Shown: in pieces, positions 24,668 through 33,341 of the stretch
Position numbering within the stretch: position 1 is the first letter of the stretch
Layout of the letters: every line of letters begins with the position of its first letter
NCBI RefSeq assembly: GCF_003315795.1
Contig: NZ_QMEY01000007.1
Span: forward strand, 62,001 to 126,000
Source: Spongiactinospora rosea
GTDB lineage: Bacteria; Actinomycetota; Actinomycetes; Streptosporangiales; Streptosporangiaceae
Length of the DNA stretch: 64,000 nucleotides
Direction of reading: 5' to 3'
Translations under genes and position numbers: made by a program
Notes under the pieces: generated by a model
What the model was told of the DNA's origin: nothing
Database searches by the model: none
What the model saw: the letters and a program-made list of their open reading frames with translations, nothing else

Positions 24668-25257
24668 CCACCGGCCACCGTCCCGAAGAGCCGACCAGCC
24701 CGCACACCGTCCTCCTCACCCGCCCGCCGAGCCTGGGCAAGCTGATGGTCCCGCTGCTGGCCGGAGGGCTGGTGGCGGTCGCGCTCGGGGTCTACGGGCG
24801 GGTGCACACGCCGACCGGGTTCGCGGTGGGCCCCGCCGGGTTCTCCGGGCCGCTGGCGATGAAGGCGTGGCTGACCACCGGGGCGTTCCTGCTGGCGTTC
24901 GTGCAGGTGGGGTCCGCGCTGGTGATGTACGGCAGGATCCCCGTCCCCCGCCCGCCCGCCTGGATCGGCGGCCTGCACCGGTGGTCGGGCAGGGCGGCGT
25001 TCCTGCTCACCATCCCCGTGGCCTTCCACTGCCTGTACGCCCTCGGCCTCCAGTACGACGTCGCCCGCGTCCTGGTCCACTCACTCCTCGGCTGCTTCTT
25101 CTACGGCGTGTTCGTGGCCAAGATGCTCGCCCTGCCCCGGCGCGGCCTGCCCGCCTGGGGCCTGCCCGTGCTGGGCGGCCTGGCGTTCACCGCGCTGGTG
25201 GGGCTCTGGCTGACGTCGTCGCTGTGGTTCTTCACCGCGATCGGCGTACGCCTATGA
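24664..25257 (+). CDS. DUF6529 family membrane protein
   Basis: A 197-residue protein with about five transmembrane helices. His residues lie in helix contexts resembling b-type cytochromes: LHRWSGRAAFLLTIPVAFHC and VLVHSLLGCFFYGVF. This suggests heme binding (inference). It overlaps the preceding secreted-protein gene by 4 bp, so the pair may form a membrane redox or sensor unit. Its 3' end overlaps the convergent lyase gene by 6 bp. Confidence 0.75.
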   Translation: MTTGHRPEEPTSPHTVLLTRPPSLGKLMVPLLAGGLVAVALGVYGRVHTPTGFAVGPAGFSGPLAMKAWLTTGAFLLAFVQVGSALVMYGRIPVPRPPAWIGGLHRWSGRAAFLLTIPVAFHCLYALGLQYDVARVLVHSLLGCFFYGVFVAKMLALPRRGLPAWGLPVLGGLAFTALVGLWLTSSLWFFTAIGVRL

Positions 25258-26193
25258 GGAGGGCGGCGTGAAGGTGGAGGTCCGCCGCAGTCCGGCCGCG
25301 CGGCCCTTGGCGGCCACCACCAGGGCCATCTTGCGCGACGCCTCGTCCACCATCTCGTCGCCGAGCATGATCGCGCCCCGCCGGTCGACGGTCGTGGCGT
25401 GCTCGTAGGCGTCCAGGATCAGCTCGGCGTGGTCGTAGTCCTCCTGGGTGGGCGCGAAGACCTCGTTGGCCGCGTCCACCTGCGCGGGGTGCAGCACCCA
25501 CTTGCCGTCGAACCCGAGCGCGGCGGCCCGGCCCGCGACGCGGCGGAAGCCGTCCACGTCCTTGATCTGGAGGTAGGGGCCGTCGATGGCCTGGAGGTCG
25601 TACGTCCTGGCGGCCATCAGGATCCGCATCAGCGTGTAGTGATAGGCGTCGCCCTCGGTGTACCCGGGCGGCTGCTCGCCGACCACGAGGGTCCGCATGT
25701 TGATGGACGCCATGAAGTCGGCCGGGCCGAACACCAGCGCCTCCAGCCGGGGCGAGGCGCCCGCGATGGCGTTGACGTTGACCAGCGCCCTGGCGTCCTC
25801 GATCTGCGCCTCGATGCCGATCCGGCCCGTCTCAAGGCCGTTGGCCAGCTCGATCTGGGTGAGCAGGGTGTCCAGCCAGCGCACCTGCGAGGGGTCTTGG
25901 ACCTTGGGCAGGATCAGGGCGTCCACCGAGTCGCCCGCGCCCTCCACGACGTCGATCACGTCGCGGTACGTCCACGGCGTGGCCAGGTCGTTGACCCGGA
26001 CCGCGCGTACCTTGCCCGACCAGTCGCCCTCGCGCAGCGCGGCCACGATGTTGCGCCGGGCGGCGTCCTTGGCGGCGGGCGCCACCGAGTCCTCAAGGTC
26101 CAGCATGGCCTCGTCCACATCGAGGCCCTGGGCCTTCTCCAGGAACCTTGGATTGCTTCCAGGTACGGACAGGCAAGAACGTCGCGATCGCAT
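25252..26193 (-). CDS. HpcH/HpaI aldolase / citrate lyase beta-like CoA-ester lyase
   Basis: A 313-residue TIM-barrel enzyme of the CitE/malyl-CoA lyase group, which cleaves or forms C-C bonds in 3-hydroxyacyl-CoA thioesters. The opening RSCLSVPGSNPRFLEKA, the metal-binding region DEAMLDLEDSV, the later Glu/Asp site (IGIEAQIEDA and FGPADFMASI) and GKWVLHPAQVDAANEVF match the family. Start ATG 26193 has no clear ribosome site and may be leaderless. It is not clustered with other central-metabolism genes, so the substrate (malyl-CoA, methylmalyl-CoA or citramalyl-CoA) is open. Confidence 0.85.
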   Translation of the reverse strand: MRSRRSCLSVPGSNPRFLEKAQGLDVDEAMLDLEDSVAPAAKDAARRNIVAALREGDWSGKVRAVRVNDLATPWTYRDVIDVVEGAGDSVDALILPKVQDPSQVRWLDTLLTQIELANGLETGRIGIEAQIEDARALVNVNAIAGASPRLEALVFGPADFMASINMRTLVVGEQPPGYTEGDAYHYTLMRILMAARTYDLQAIDGPYLQIKDVDGFRRVAGRAAALGFDGKWVLHPAQVDAANEVFAPTQEDYDHAELILDAYEHATTVDRRGAIMLGDEMVDEASRKMALVVAAKGRAAGLRRTSTFTPPSS

Positions 26194-26325
26194 GCGGACA
26201 ACCGTAACGGGCGGCAGTGGGCTTGCCACAAAGCCGGGTCGGCTTTCTTGGCCACCCCGCTCTACCGAGCTTCAAGCGTTATGTCCGATATTGGAGGTCA
26301 ACCACCGATCTAGAGGAGTTAACAC

Positions 26326-26910
26326 ATGGCTGTCCTCTCGGGCGTACAGCGGCCCGCCGTACTCACGGATCTCCTCCCCGGGGCGCGGGTGCGTGACGGC
26401 GCGCTGGTCGTCGGCGCGGCGCTGCTGACCGGCGTCGCCGCCCAGGTGAGCTTCCCGCTGCCAGGCACCCCGGTCCCGGCGACGCTGCAGACGTTCGCCG
26501 TGCTGCTGTCGGCCGCCGCGCTTGGGCCGGTGCGGGCCGCGCTCGGGATGGCGCTGTACCTGGTCCTCGGTCAGGTGGGCGTGCCGTGGTTCGCCCCCGA
26601 CGGCGGCAACGCGACGCTGGGCTATGTGGCCGGTTTCGTGCTGGCCGCGGCGGTGACGGGCGCGCTGGCGCGGCGCGGCGGCGACCGTACGCCGGTGCGC
26701 ACGGTGGGCACGATCACCGCCGGCACGCTGCTGATCTACATGGTGGGCGTGCCGTGGCTGATGGTCGCCACCGGGATGGACCTGCCGAAGGCGCTCGCGG
26801 CCGGCGTGGTGCCGTTCCTGCTGGGCGACGCGCTGAAGGTGGTGGCCGCGGCCGGTCTGCTGCCGGGCGCGTGGAAGCTGGTGGGGAAGGTCCGCGGCGA
26901 GCGCGACTGA
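26326..26910 (+). CDS. bioY: biotin transporter BioY
   Basis: A 194-residue membrane protein, the substrate-binding S component of an energy-coupling-factor biotin transporter. It has six transmembrane segments and BioY-type stretches: AAQVSFPLPGTPVPATLQTF, LYLVLGQVGVPWF, GYVAGFVLAA and GVVPFLLGDALKVV. AGAGGAGTT stands before ATG 26326. No ECF ATPase genes (BioM/BioN-like) are adjacent, so it probably uses shared ECF modules encoded elsewhere or works alone. A strong terminator follows. Confidence 0.93.
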   Translation: MAVLSGVQRPAVLTDLLPGARVRDGALVVGAALLTGVAAQVSFPLPGTPVPATLQTFAVLLSAAALGPVRAALGMALYLVLGQVGVPWFAPDGGNATLGYVAGFVLAAAVTGALARRGGDRTPVRTVGTITAGTLLIYMVGVPWLMVATGMDLPKALAAGVVPFLLGDALKVVAAAGLLPGAWKLVGKVRGERD

Positions 26911-26932
26911 GCCGCCCCCGCCGAGTACCACC

Positions 26933-26962
26933 GAACGGCGCTCCCACCTGGGAGCGCCGTTC
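26933..26962 (+). terminator. hairpin terminator of bioY
   Basis: Perfect inverted repeat GAACGGCGCTCCCA with its complement directly after (2-base centre, 14-bp arms), 22 bp after the bioY stop codon. No T-run follows, as is common in actinobacteria. Confidence 0.75.
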
Positions 26963-27095
26963 CGCGCGACCCGATGCATCGCTCCAAAGCCCCTAAAGTA
27001 GCTGCAAAGCACTTCTTACCGGCGCTTAACAGATGTGCTGGCATAGTTCTAGGGGGCGGGAGATCCCGCTTCGCGCACAACGGGGGGAGCCGACT

Positions 27096-27467
27096 ATGCG
27101 CGTCCTCATCGTGCCCATCACCGACACGGAGACCGAACTGGCCGACATGGTCGCCGAGGGGCTGAGGGAGGAGGGCATGGCCGCCGACGTCGCCCACGGG
27201 GCGAGCGACGACGCGGATCTACTGCTCAAGACGGTGCGCGAGTACGACGTGCTGATCATCGAGCGCGACGCGCCCGCGCTCGCCGCGAGCCGTACGCGCG
27301 ACCTGCTGGCCGAGTCGCCGGCGCGGATCCTGCTCATCGAGGCCGCCGGGTGTCACCAGTCCCCGGTCCGCGCCGACGCGCGCCTGTCCAAGCCGTACAC
27401 CTATCCCGAACTGCTCACGCAGGTGCTCGCCCTCGGCGTGGCCGGAGGGCATAAAGTCGCGACGTGA
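27096..27467 (+). CDS. stand-alone receiver-like protein with Glu at the phosphorylation site
   Basis: A 123-residue protein resembling the receiver domain of OmpR-type response regulators, without an output domain. The strand that normally ends in the phospho-accepting Asp reads DVLIIERDAP, so Glu56 sits at that position. The conserved Lys in the KPYTYPELL segment is kept, and the usual paired acidic residues at the N-terminus are reduced (IVPITDTETE). Glu there often mimics the phosphorylated state, so this may be permanently active or a binding module. Start ATG 27096 has GGGGGAG upstream. The stop overlaps the next start (GTGA). Confidence 0.65.
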   Translation: MRVLIVPITDTETELADMVAEGLREEGMAADVAHGASDDADLLLKTVREYDVLIIERDAPALAASRTRDLLAESPARILLIEAAGCHQSPVRADARLSKPYTYPELLTQVLALGVAGGHKVAT

Positions 27468-27871
27468 GCACTTCACCCGATCTCCCCCCGCAGCCCCCGC
27501 CGCTCGCGCTGATCGAGGAGGGGGCCAAGAAGTCCGGTGTGCTGTGGATCACGCTGGACGACCGGCCGAGGCTGGCCTGGCACGCCTGGCACGACGGCGC
27601 GATCTACGTGGTCACCGGCGGCGCGGAGCAGTCGCTGCCCGGCCTGGCCGAGTCCGGCCGGGTGCGGGTCACCCTGCGCAGCAAGGACAAGGGCGGCGAG
27701 CTGGCCGTCTTCGAGGCCGCCGTGGAGGTCGTGGACCAGTCGGCGGCCGACGCCGCGCCCGCCGTCGCGGCCCTCGCCAAGGAGCGCCTCAACGCCCCTG
27801 ACGGGCCCGCGATGACCGCCCGCTGGGCCGCCGAGTCGCAGGTCGTCCGGCTCGTTCCTGAGGCCGCCTAG
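27464..27871 (+). CDS. pyridoxamine-5'-phosphate-oxidase-like (split-barrel) protein
   Basis: A 135-residue split-barrel flavin/F420-binding-type protein. Strand pattern GVLWITLDDRPRLAWHAW, AIYVVTGGAEQSLPGL and VRVTLRSKDKGGELAVFEA fits the PPOX/FDOR superfamily; no complete catalytic signature is visible. GTG start overlapping the receiver-like gene by 4 bp, so both are co-translated. The cofactor cannot be decided from the sequence. Confidence 0.65.
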   Translation: MSTSPDLPPQPPPLALIEEGAKKSGVLWITLDDRPRLAWHAWHDGAIYVVTGGAEQSLPGLAESGRVRVTLRSKDKGGELAVFEAAVEVVDQSAADAAPAVAALAKERLNAPDGPAMTARWAAESQVVRLVPEAA

Positions 27872-28812
27872 CCGTACTGACGGGCCACCGCGGGCTCGGC
27901 CGCAGGCGCCACGGGCGCCGCGGCGGTGACCGACTGGGCCAGCAGGGCGCCGCCGATCACGATCAGGCCGCCGATGATCTGGAACGGCCCCAGGGCCTCG
28001 CCGATCAGCAGCCAGGCGACCACGGCCCCCGCGATGACCTCCAGTGTGGACACCGTGGAGCCGACCGCGGCCGACAGCCGCCGGACCGCCGTCACGCTCG
28101 CGATGTAGGCGAACACCGTGGCCACCACGACCATCCAGGCCGCCGCCGCGAGGGCGGGCAGCGTGTGGCCGCCGACGGTGGCCGCGCGACCGAAGGCGGT
28201 CCAGTCGATGCCCCACGGACGGGCCAGCGGGACGAGTGCGACGGCCGCGCCCGCGAGACCCCAGGCGATCACGCCGAGCGGGTCCACGTCGTCGCCCATG
28301 CTGTCGCTGAGCAGGAAGTATCCGGCGGCACAGGCCGCCGCCCCGGCGCCGAGCAGCAGGCCGACGCCGTCCAGGCGCATGCCCTGCCACACCTCGACCA
28401 CGACGCACAGCCCGCCGAACGCGACCACGGCCCCGACGTACGCGGTCCGCGGCAGCCGTACCCGGCGCACGAAGCGGACCCACAGGGCGACCAGTACCGG
28501 CGCGGTGAACTCCATGAGCAGCGCCACTCCCACCGGCAGGCGGGTGATGGCCTGGAAGTAGAACGCCTGCGCGCCCGCGACCGCGACGATCGCGTACGTG
28601 GCCACCATCGGCAGCCTGCCCAGCGGGATGCGCAACGCGCGCGGGCGGACGATCGCCAGCACGGCGAGCATCACCACTCCCGCGCCCGCCATCCGCACCC
28701 AGACCGCCTCGGTCGGCGTCAGCCCCACCGCGCCCAGGAACTTCGACATCGGACCGGAGAAGCCGAAGCAGCAGGACGCTAAGACCGCTATGCCCAGGCT
28801 CACCTTCTTCAT
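27868..28812 (-). CDS. EamA/DMT family transporter
   Basis: A 314-residue membrane protein with ten predicted helices in two repeats, each an EamA domain (first half from SLGIAVLASCCFGFSGPMSK, second from GYFLLSDSMGDDVDP). Such proteins export metabolites, often amino acids. ATG 28812 was chosen as the start because the first helix begins right after it; the frame stays open to 28902 but that part is Arg-rich and unconserved. It is downstream of the ECF41-type sigma gene on the same strand, 76 bp apart, so co-transcription is possible. Confidence 0.85.
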   Translation of the reverse strand: MKKVSLGIAVLASCCFGFSGPMSKFLGAVGLTPTEAVWVRMAGAGVVMLAVLAIVRPRALRIPLGRLPMVATYAIVAVAGAQAFYFQAITRLPVGVALLMEFTAPVLVALWVRFVRRVRLPRTAYVGAVVAFGGLCVVVEVWQGMRLDGVGLLLGAGAAACAAGYFLLSDSMGDDVDPLGVIAWGLAGAAVALVPLARPWGIDWTAFGRAATVGGHTLPALAAAAWMVVVATVFAYIASVTAVRRLSAAVGSTVSTLEVIAGAVVAWLLIGEALGPFQIIGGLIVIGGALLAQSVTAAAPVAPAAEPAVARQYG

Positions 28813-28888
28813 CAGCCGCGCACCCCATGCTCCCCCGGCGGCCGCGCGACGACGGACCGGTAACCAGTGAACTAGCTGTTTGATACTG

Positions 28889-29767
28889 TCACACGAGGTC
28901 AACCTGCGGCAATCCCCGGATTTTGTCCGGGTTTCGGATCAGCCAGATCGCGGTGATCCGCCCGTCCGCGATGTCCAGAACGGTCACAGAGTCGGGCACG
29001 CCCTCCCTGGACATGACCACCGCAGGGCTGCCGTTGACGTGCTCGTACCGCACATCGAGCCGGCCGACCACGTCCCGCACGCTCACCAGGAACCTGGCGA
29101 TCTTGTCCGCGCCGGAGATCGGCCGCAGCGCGGCCCGCACCTTGCCGCCGCCGTCGCTCCACATGGTCACGTCCGGGGCCAGGAGTTCCATCACCGCGTT
29201 GATGTCGCCGCCCATGCTCGCGGCCACGAACCGCGCGGTGACCCGCTTGCCGACCTCCTCCGACGCCTCGAACCTGGGACGCCGCGCGTGCACGTGGGCC
29301 CGCGCCCGGTGGCCGACCTGACGTACCGCGGCCTCACTGCGCTCCAGCGCCTCGGCGATGTCCGGATAGGAGAACCCGAACGCCTCCCTCAGCACGAACA
29401 CCGCCCGCTCCAGCGGCGACAGGCTCTCCAGCAGGACCAGCACGGCCATCGACAGCGAGTCGGCCAGCGACTCGGCCGCCGCGACGTCCTCGGCGATGTC
29501 CGGCGAGGTCAGCAGCGGCTCCGGCAGCCACGAACCGACGTAGGACTCCCGCCGCACCGCCGCAGAGCCCAGCCGGTTGATCGAGAGATTGGTCACGGTC
29601 CTGGCCAGGTAGGCCCGTGGGTCGCCGACCGGGCCGGTCACCTCGTTCCAGCGCAGCCACGCGTCCTGAACGATGTCCTCCGCGTCGGCGACGCTGCCCA
29701 GCATCCGGTAGGCGATGCCGAGGAGCATCGGGCGGTGCTCCTCGAAGACCCCGAGCCTGTCCGTCAC
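28889..29767 (-). CDS. sigJ: ECF sigma factor, ECF41/SigJ type with SnoaL-like C-terminus
   Basis: A 292-residue RNA polymerase sigma factor. Region 2: AYRMLGSVADAEDIVQDAWL. Region 4: LSPLERAVFVLREAFGFSYP with the HTH PDIAEALERSEAAVRQVGHR. Between them lies the ECF41 linker motif (YVGSWLPEPL). The C-terminal about 110 residues form a SnoaL/NTF2-like domain (DVTMWSDGGGKVRAAL, ending IRNPDKI), which in ECF41 factors replaces the anti-sigma factor and controls activity. The partner enzyme gene usually found beside ECF41 sigma factors is not adjacent. GTG start 29767. Confidence 0.88.
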   Translation of the reverse strand: MTDRLGVFEEHRPMLLGIAYRMLGSVADAEDIVQDAWLRWNEVTGPVGDPRAYLARTVTNLSINRLGSAAVRRESYVGSWLPEPLLTSPDIAEDVAAAESLADSLSMAVLVLLESLSPLERAVFVLREAFGFSYPDIAEALERSEAAVRQVGHRARAHVHARRPRFEASEEVGKRVTARFVAASMGGDINAVMELLAPDVTMWSDGGGKVRAALRPISGADKIARFLVSVRDVVGRLDVRYEHVNGSPAVVMSREGVPDSVTVLDIADGRITAIWLIRNPDKIRGLPQVDLV

Positions 29768-29875
29768 CTTCGCGAGGCTACGACACGCCCCCGGGGACAC
29801 CCGGCCGGGGCGGGCAAAGAATCCTTTGAGCCCGCGGTCCAGCGCGTGAACCGCCCCGGCTTCTAGGCTGCCGAT

Positions 29876-31123
29876 GTGCGGGTCTTCATCGCCAGGCTGG
29901 CGGGGACAGCGGTCTTCGACCCGGCCGGAGATCAGATCGGGCGGGTGCGCGACGTGGTCGCCGGGCTGCGCGCCGCCGCCCCGCCGCGCGTGCACGGCAT
30001 GGTGATCGAGATGCAGCCCCGACGGCGGGTCTTCCTGCCGATCACGCGGGTCAGAAGCATCGAGCCCGGCTCGGTGATCTTCAGCGGGCGGATCAACACC
30101 CGCAGGTTCGCCAAGCGCGCCGCCGAGACGCTGGTGATCGGCGAACTGCTCGACCTCACGGTGACCGTCAAGGGCGAGCGGGTCACCGTGCTGGACGTCG
30201 CGATGGAGGAGTCCCGCGGGTCGGAGTGGATGATCACGAAGGTCGCGGTGCTGACCGCCGGACTGCGCAGCGCGGGCGGGCTCGGCCTGCGCAGGCGCGG
30301 GGTGACGTCGGTCGTGGACTGGGAGGAGGTCCAGGGGTTCGGGGCGGTCCAGCGGGACCAAGGCGCGGCCAACCTGATCGCGGCCTTCGAGTCGCTGCGC
30401 GCCGCCGACCTCGCCCACGCCCTGCAGGAACTTCCCGGCAAGCGGCGGATCGAGGTGGCCACCGCCCTGGACGACGACCGGCTCGCCGACGTGCTCGAAG
30501 AGCTGCCCGGCCCGGACCAGGTGGGCATCCTGGGGCGGCTGGACACCGAGCGCGCCGCCGACGTACTGGAGGCGATGAACCCCGACGACGCCACGGACCT
30601 GCTGCAGGACCTCCCGCCGGAGCAGGCCGAGGTACTGCTGTCGATGATGGAGCCGGGCGAGGCCGAGCCGGTGCGCAGGCTGCTCACGTACGCCGAGGAC
30701 ACCGCGGGCGGCCTGATGACCAGCGAGCCGATCGTGCTGCCGCCCACCGCCACCGTCGCCGAGGCGCTGGCCCACATCCGCCAGAGCGACCTGAGCCCCG
30801 CCGTGGCCGCCCAGGTCTTTGTGACCCGCCCGCCCACCGAGACGCCCACCGGCCGGTACCTGGGCGTGGCCCACTTCCAGCGGATGCTCCGCGACCCTCC
30901 GGGCACGCTGCTGGGCGGCGTGCTGGACGGCTCGCTGGACCCCATCAAGCCCGAGCTGAGCGTGCCCGAGGTGACCTCCTACCTGGCGACCTACAACCTC
31001 GTGGCGGCCCCCGTGGTGGACGAGCTGGGCCGCCTGGTGGGCGCGGTCACGGTGGACGACGTACTGGACCACCTGCTGCCGGAGGACTGGCGGGAGCGTC
31101 AGGAGCCGGTCCATGACGACTGA
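29876..31123 (+). CDS. MgtE N-terminal/CBS domain protein without membrane part
   Basis: A 415-residue cytosolic protein. Residues 1-70 and about 110-160 resemble PRC-barrel units. Residues about 170-270 are an MgtE intracellular N domain made of helical repeats (LADVLEELPGPDQVGILGRL, AADVLEAMNPDDATDLLQDL), followed by two CBS domains (from TAGGLMTSEPIVLPPTA; second ending GRLVGAVTVDDVLDHLLPE). The magnesium-channel membrane domain of true MgtE is absent, so it is likely a Mg or nucleotide sensor. GTG 29876 lies 7 bp after TAGGCT, so translation is probably leaderless. It overlaps the DUF1003 gene by 11 bp. Confidence 0.85.
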   Translation: MRVFIARLAGTAVFDPAGDQIGRVRDVVAGLRAAAPPRVHGMVIEMQPRRRVFLPITRVRSIEPGSVIFSGRINTRRFAKRAAETLVIGELLDLTVTVKGERVTVLDVAMEESRGSEWMITKVAVLTAGLRSAGGLGLRRRGVTSVVDWEEVQGFGAVQRDQGAANLIAAFESLRAADLAHALQELPGKRRIEVATALDDDRLADVLEELPGPDQVGILGRLDTERAADVLEAMNPDDATDLLQDLPPEQAEVLLSMMEPGEAEPVRRLLTYAEDTAGGLMTSEPIVLPPTATVAEALAHIRQSDLSPAVAAQVFVTRPPTETPTGRYLGVAHFQRMLRDPPGTLLGGVLDGSLDPIKPELSVPEVTSYLATYNLVAAPVVDELGRLVGAVTVDDVLDHLLPEDWRERQEPVHDD

Positions 31124-31628
31124 CCGGCCCGACCGGCCCGACCGCGCCGAGCGGATCCGGCACGCCGACCGGCTGGACCAGCCGCGCGCGCTGCGGCGTA
31201 CGGTGCGCCTGCACTACGACCCCGAGACCTTCGGCAAGCTGTCGGAGCGCATCGCGCGGTTCCTCGGCACGGCGCGGTTCCTGGTCTACATGACCGGGTT
31301 CATCGTCGTGTGGGTGCTGTGGAACACGCTCGCCCCGGACACATGGCGGTTCGACGAGTACCCGTTCATCTTCCTGACTCTGATCCTGTCGCTCCAGGCG
31401 TCCTACGCCGCGCCGCTGATCCTGCTGGCCCAGAACCGCCAGGACGACCGCGACCGTGTGCAGTACGAGCAGGACCGCATGGTCGCCGAGCGGAACCAGG
31501 CCGACACCGAGTACCTGACCCGCGAGCTGGCCGGGCTGCGCGTCGCGCTGGCCGACGTCGCCACGCGCGACTTCCTGCGCGCCGAACTACAGCGCCTGGT
31601 GGAGGACGTACGGGCCAGACCCCGGTGA
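31113..31628 (+). CDS. DUF1003 family membrane protein
   Basis: A 171-residue protein with two transmembrane helices (FLVYMTGFIVVWVLWNTLA and FIFLTLILSLQASYAAPLIL) and a charged C-terminal coiled coil (QDDRDRVQYEQDRMVAERNQ), the standard DUF1003 layout; LLAQNRQDDRDR is the signature. Function unknown. It overlaps the preceding MgtE-N/CBS gene, and the pairing suggests the soluble sensor acts with this membrane protein. Confidence 0.88.
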   Translation: MTTDRPDRPDRAERIRHADRLDQPRALRRTVRLHYDPETFGKLSERIARFLGTARFLVYMTGFIVVWVLWNTLAPDTWRFDEYPFIFLTLILSLQASYAAPLILLAQNRQDDRDRVQYEQDRMVAERNQADTEYLTRELAGLRVALADVATRDFLRAELQRLVEDVRARPR

Positions 31629-31641
31629 GGACGGGGAGCGC

Positions 31642-32121
31642 TCAGCAGACCTCTGCGGGCAGCAGCTTGCCCAGCAGCGAGGCGCACTGCCGCAGTTCCT
31701 GCGGTTCCAGCACGTCCAGGAAGCGGGTCCGGATGCCGCGCAGGTACGTGGGCGCGGCCTCGGCCAGCCGGGCCTCGCCCGCGTCGGTCAGCACGGCGTA
31801 CAGGCCCCTGGCGTCGCTCGCGCACGCCTCGCGCTCGACCAGGCCCTCGCGCTGCAGCCGGTCGATCAGCCGGGTCAGGCCGCTGCGGGACAGCAGCACC
31901 CGGTCGGCGAGGTCGTTCATCCTCAGCCGCCGCTCGGCGGTCTCCGCGAGCTGGTTGAGGACGTCGTAGGAGGCCAGCGGAAGATCGTGGGCCACCATGA
32001 GATCGATCTCCAGGAGCCGGGTGACTCGCACCTGGACACGCTGGAGCATGCGCCAGACCGCCAGATCCTCAGGGGAGGCCGCGCCTTCCCCCGGCTGTGC
32101 GTCTTCTGCCGTCACAGTCAC
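31642..32121 (-). CDS. MarR family transcriptional regulator
   Basis: A 159-residue MarR regulator: LPLASYDVLNQLAETAERRL, recognition helix region MNDLADRVLLSRSGLTRLID and wing region CASDARGLYAVLTDAGEARL. Start GTG 32121. It is convergent with the DUF1003 gene and divergent from the Mrp ATPase gene at 32202, leaving 80 bp for both promoters. No regulated enzyme or exporter is adjacent, so its target is unknown. Confidence 0.88.
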   Translation of the reverse strand: MTVTAEDAQPGEGAASPEDLAVWRMLQRVQVRVTRLLEIDLMVAHDLPLASYDVLNQLAETAERRLRMNDLADRVLLSRSGLTRLIDRLQREGLVEREACASDARGLYAVLTDAGEARLAEAAPTYLRGIRTRFLDVLEPQELRQCASLLGKLLPAEVC

Positions 32122-32201
32122 CCGTCAATCCTAGGACGTTCCCCCCCTTCCAGGCGGATGTGGACGAATTCCCGCGGCATGAGGTCGCATACCATGGACT
32201 C

Positions 32202-33335
32202 ATGGCACCAACCCCGGAGCAGGTGACAGCCGCGCTGGCCACGGTCAACGACCCAGAGATCCGGCGACCGATCACCGAGCTCGACATGGTCAAGAGCGTT
32301 GACATCTCCCCCGAGGGCGCGGTCCGCGTCGGCGTCTACCTCACCGTCGCCGGCTGTCCCATGAAGGACACGATCACCCGCGACGTCACCGCGGCCGTCG
32401 GCAGGATCGAAGGCGTCCGCGGGGTGACGGTGGAGCTCGACGTGATGAGCACCGAGCAACGCAAGTCGCTCCAGACCAAACTCCGGGGCGACCGTGGCCC
32501 GGAGAAGGAGATCCCGTTCGCCAAGGCGGGCTCGCTGACGCGGGTCTTCGCGGTGGCGAGCGGCAAGGGCGGCGTCGGCAAGTCCTCGGTGACGGTCAAC
32601 CTGGCCGCGTCCATGGCCGCGAGCGGCCTCAAGGTCGGCGTCGTGGACGCCGACATCTACGGCCACTCGGTCCCCCGCATGCTCGGCGTGAGCGAGCGGC
32701 CGACCAAGGTCGAAGACATGATCATGCCGCCGGTCGCGCACGACATCAAGGTGATCTCGGTCGGCATGTTCAAGCCGCCGGGCAACACCCCCGTCGTGTG
32801 GCGTGGCCCGATGCTCGACCGCGCCCTCTACCAGTTCCTTTCCGACGTCTACTGGGGCGACCTCGACGTCCTGCTGATGGACCTGCCGCCGGGCACCGGC
32901 GACATCGCCATCTCGGTCGCGCAGCGCCTGCCGTCCGCGGAGATCCTGGTGGTCACCACCCCGCAGCAGGCCGCCGCCGAGGTGGCCGAGCGGGCCGGGT
33001 CCATCGCGAGCCAGACCCACCAGCAGATCGCCGGCGTCATCGAGAACATGGCGTGGCTGCCCTGCCCGCACTGCGACGAGCGGATCGCGGTGTTCGGCGA
33101 GGGCGGCGGCCAGGCGGTGGCCGACGGGCTCACCCGCACGCTGGGCGCGCGCGTGCCGCTGCTCGGCCAGGTCCCGATCGACCTGCGGCTGCGCGAGGGC
33201 GGCGACGAGGGCAAGCCGCTGGTGCTCACCGACCCCGACTCCCCGGCCGCGGCCGAGCTGCGGCGCATCGCCACGGGCCTCAGCCGCAAGGGCTCCAGCC
33301 TGAAGGGACGCCAGCTCAACCTGTCCCCCGCCTGA
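32202..33335 (+). CDS. mrp: Mrp/NBP35 family iron-sulfur carrier ATPase
   Basis: A 377-residue P-loop ATPase that loads or carries Fe-S clusters to apoproteins. The N-terminal about 100 residues are a DUF59/MIP18 domain (ALATVNDPEIRRPITELDMV). The ATPase part has the deviant Walker A ASGKGGVGKSS, switch VGVVDADIYGHSVPRMLG, Walker B LLMDLPPGTGD and the CPHC motif that binds the bridging cluster. ATG 32202 follows TACCAT by 6 bp, which indicates a leaderless mRNA; the longer frame from 32097 would overlap the divergent MarR gene. Confidence 0.93.
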   Translation: MAPTPEQVTAALATVNDPEIRRPITELDMVKSVDISPEGAVRVGVYLTVAGCPMKDTITRDVTAAVGRIEGVRGVTVELDVMSTEQRKSLQTKLRGDRGPEKEIPFAKAGSLTRVFAVASGKGGVGKSSVTVNLAASMAASGLKVGVVDADIYGHSVPRMLGVSERPTKVEDMIMPPVAHDIKVISVGMFKPPGNTPVVWRGPMLDRALYQFLSDVYWGDLDVLLMDLPPGTGDIAISVAQRLPSAEILVVTTPQQAAAEVAERAGSIASQTHQQIAGVIENMAWLPCPHCDERIAVFGEGGGQAVADGLTRTLGARVPLLGQVPIDLRLREGGDEGKPLVLTDPDSPAAAELRRIATGLSRKGSSLKGRQLNLSPA

Positions 33336-33341
33336 TCGGCG

